This document shows, one piece after another, positions 62,633 to 64,000 of a DNA stretch of 64,000 bases. The DNA comes from Marinobacter mobilis (GTDB taxonomy: Bacteria; Pseudomonadota; Gammaproteobacteria; Pseudomonadales; Oleiphilaceae): the NCBI RefSeq assembly GCF_900106945.1, contig NZ_FNNE01000005.1:248001-312000 (forward strand). The letters are read 5' to 3'. Numbering within the stretch: position 1 is the first letter of the stretch; each line of letters begins with the position of its first letter. The position numbers and the translations under genes are program-made. The notes below the pieces were generated by a model. It had not been told where the DNA came from, did not search any database, and worked only from the letters and a program-made list of their open reading frames with translations.

Positions 62633-64000
62633 TTACTGGAAGTCGTAACGGACGGAGAGCATGCCGGTACGGCCGGCGGCAATGTACTTGGCGCCGCTGA
62701 ACCGCTGTGCGGTCGCGTACTCGCGGTCAAACACATTGGCGAGGGTCAGGCGGGTCGACCAGTTGCGGGCAAAAGCCCAGCTGGCACGCAGGTCGAGGGT
62801 GGCGTAACCGGCCAGTTTCTTGGTATTGGCAGCATCGTCGTAACGCTCACCCTGGGCGCGGTAGGTGGCTCCCAGAATCCACTGGTTGATGGTCCGATCC
62901 ACATCCACCCGCAAGGCTCGGTCACTGCGGCGGCGCAGACGGTTATCGGTTTCGGTGTCGCGGGGATCGGTATAGGTCAGCGCCGTTGCCAGACGCCACT
63001 GGTCCAGATTCAGGCCCGCTGCCAGTTCAGCACCGCGAATACGCGCCTCGCTAACGTTAGCCGGTGAGAGGGTCAGGGTCGGCACGTCGAAATGGAGCTC
63101 GATCAGGTTCTCGATGTCCATCTGGTACAGAGCCAGATCCCAGAACCAGTGGTTGTAGCTGCCGCTGACGCCAATTTCATAGGCATCGGACTTTTCCGGC
63201 TTCAGGTTCGGGTTGCCGGTGTAGGAGTTGCCACTGGCGTAGGTCTCGGTGGGGTAATAAAGGTCGTTGAAGGTCGGCGCTCGGAAAGCGGTACCATAAC
63301 TGGCCCGTACCCGGTGGGCGTAATCGAAGGAATGACCGATGGCAATGCCGCCGGTTTCGTTCTTGCCGTAGGCCTCGTTGTCATCGCCACGCAGGCTCAG
63401 TTGGAGGTCCGTCGGTCCGAAATGCAAACGCAGCTGGCTGAACAGCGCGCTGTTGGAACGACTCTGCTCGTCAAAGGTGGTGGTACTCTCCACTGACTCA
63501 TCCTGCAGCTCGGCCCCAATGACCCACTCATGAACGTCCATGGTCAGGGTGTTCTCCCAGCGACCGGTACGGGCGAGGGTGTTGAAGGTGGAGGCGCCAA
63601 AACTGGCGATCGTATCCTGCTCATCACGGGCCTCGGAGAACTGCACCGATGAGCGCCAGTAATCACTCACCGGAGTGTCGAGACGGAAACCGGCGGTGCG
63701 GACGGTAAAGTCGGTCTCGCCGCCTTCAAATTCAGTGTTGCCGGTGGATTCCAGGAACACCAGTGCCGCCTCGCCGCCGCTGTCGAATTCGTGGGTCAGA
63801 CGGGCAACCCCGGCACCGTTGCGGTAGCCACGGTCATCACCATCCTCAACAATCGGCGCGCCGTCCGAGTCCTTGAACAGTCCGTTCAGGCTCATCCGGG
63901 TGTTACCACTGCTGAGGGCCACACCAGCGTTGTAACGCTGGGTGTTGAAGTTGCCACCGGCGGCCTCGATCCAGCCGCGCTGGCCTGGCTGCGGGTCTAC
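62633..64000 (-). CDS. btuB: BtuB-like TonB-dependent receptor, partial
   Basis: The C-terminal about 455 residues of an outer-membrane receptor; the frame is open to the right edge, so the plug domain and TonB box are outside. Barrel strands alternate with loops, with the family pattern HRVRASYGTAFRAPTFNDLYY, NPNLKPEKSDAYEIGVSG and a C-terminal strand LSVRYDFQ. FRAPTFNDLYYP and the adjoining NPxLxPE block are common in cobalamin receptors. It is 3 bases upstream of the CobN-like gene and first in what is visible of the operon. A B12 riboswitch, if present, would be upstream of the window. Confidence 0.88.
   Translation of the reverse strand, partial: VDPQPGQRGWIEAAGGNFNTQRYNAGVALSSGNTRMSLNGLFKDSDGAPIVEDGDDRGYRNGAGVARLTHEFDSGGEAALVFLESTGNTEFEGGETDFTVRTAGFRLDTPVSDYWRSSVQFSEARDEQDTIASFGASTFNTLARTGRWENTLTMDVHEWVIGAELQDESVESTTTFDEQSRSNSALFSQLRLHFGPTDLQLSLRGDDNEAYGKNETGGIAIGHSFDYAHRVRASYGTAFRAPTFNDLYYPTETYASGNSYTGNPNLKPEKSDAYEIGVSGSYNHWFWDLALYQMDIENLIELHFDVPTLTLSPANVSEARIRGAELAAGLNLDQWRLATALTYTDPRDTETDNRLRRRSDRALRVDVDRTINQWILGATYRAQGERYDDAANTKKLAGYATLDLRASWAFARNWSTRLTLANVFDREYATAQRFSGAKYIAAGRTGMLSVRYDFQ

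Noticed and set aside
59..63500. Mobile elements, CRISPR arrays, tRNA or rRNA genes
   Set aside because: No transposase, integrase, regularly spaced repeats with spacers, or recognisable RNA genes were seen. The 51196-51283 repeats are too short and too close for CRISPR.

Overview
The window is about 60% GC, densely coded, and has no rRNA, tRNA, insertion sequence, prophage or CRISPR array that I can see. Gene content points to a free-living marine gammaproteobacterium, most like the Marinobacter group: TRAP transporters, a sodium-type flagellar stator pair, a Tad pilus, several c-di-GMP enzymes and a corrinoid uptake/assembly locus. The taxonomic placement is inference from content only.

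Layout. 1-2808: a TAXI-type TRAP transporter (fused permease cut by the left edge, and its binding protein). 3026-7241: a four-gene signalling operon headed by a histidine kinase whose membrane sensor matches the plant/cyanobacterial ethylene-binding domain, followed by an Rcp1-like receiver, a receiver-GGDEF-EAL protein and a receiver that has lost its phosphorylation residues. 7561-10631: a CHASE-domain kinase followed by an orphan DctP-type binding protein. 10740-16474: YgiQ, YchJ, an unrecognised 640-residue membrane protein and a family-3 binding protein. 16580-28436: a complete-looking Tad (Flp) pilus operon read on the minus strand, with a PAS/GAF/GGDEF cyclase at its 3' end. 28728-35830 (mostly plus strand): a RetSat/CrtI-like oxidoreductase, a PEP-CTERM protein, fructosamine kinase, YkvA, PomA/PomB and an ammonium transporter behind a sigma-54 promoter. 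35886-43024: an RND efflux pair, a small K+-channel-like protein and a PAS-PAS-GGDEF-EAL protein. 43027-50363: a CbiM-like membrane protein and a five-gene metabolic operon (thermostable-hemolysin/GNAT-like protein, acyl-AMP ligase, heme-oxygenase-like diiron protein, SDR, TPR protein). It is divergent from a PmrAB-like two-component system, with two PmrA-type direct-repeat boxes between them. 50418-64000: cobS, a winged-helix nucleotidyltransferase/HEPN toxin-antitoxin-like pair behind an array of palindromes, then cobQ-cobO-cobB-btuD-btuC-btuF, an exported CobN-like chelatase and a BtuB-like receptor cut by the right edge.

The strongest candidates for undescribed biology are: (1) the hemolysin/ligase/diiron/SDR operon with its dedicated PmrAB-like regulators; (2) the MNT/HEPN pair with a 21-bp-phased operator array, inserted in a cobalamin locus; (3) the ethylene-receptor-like kinase operon with all seven known ethylene-site residues conserved; and (4) the CobN-like protein carrying a Sec signal peptide within a corrinoid uptake operon.
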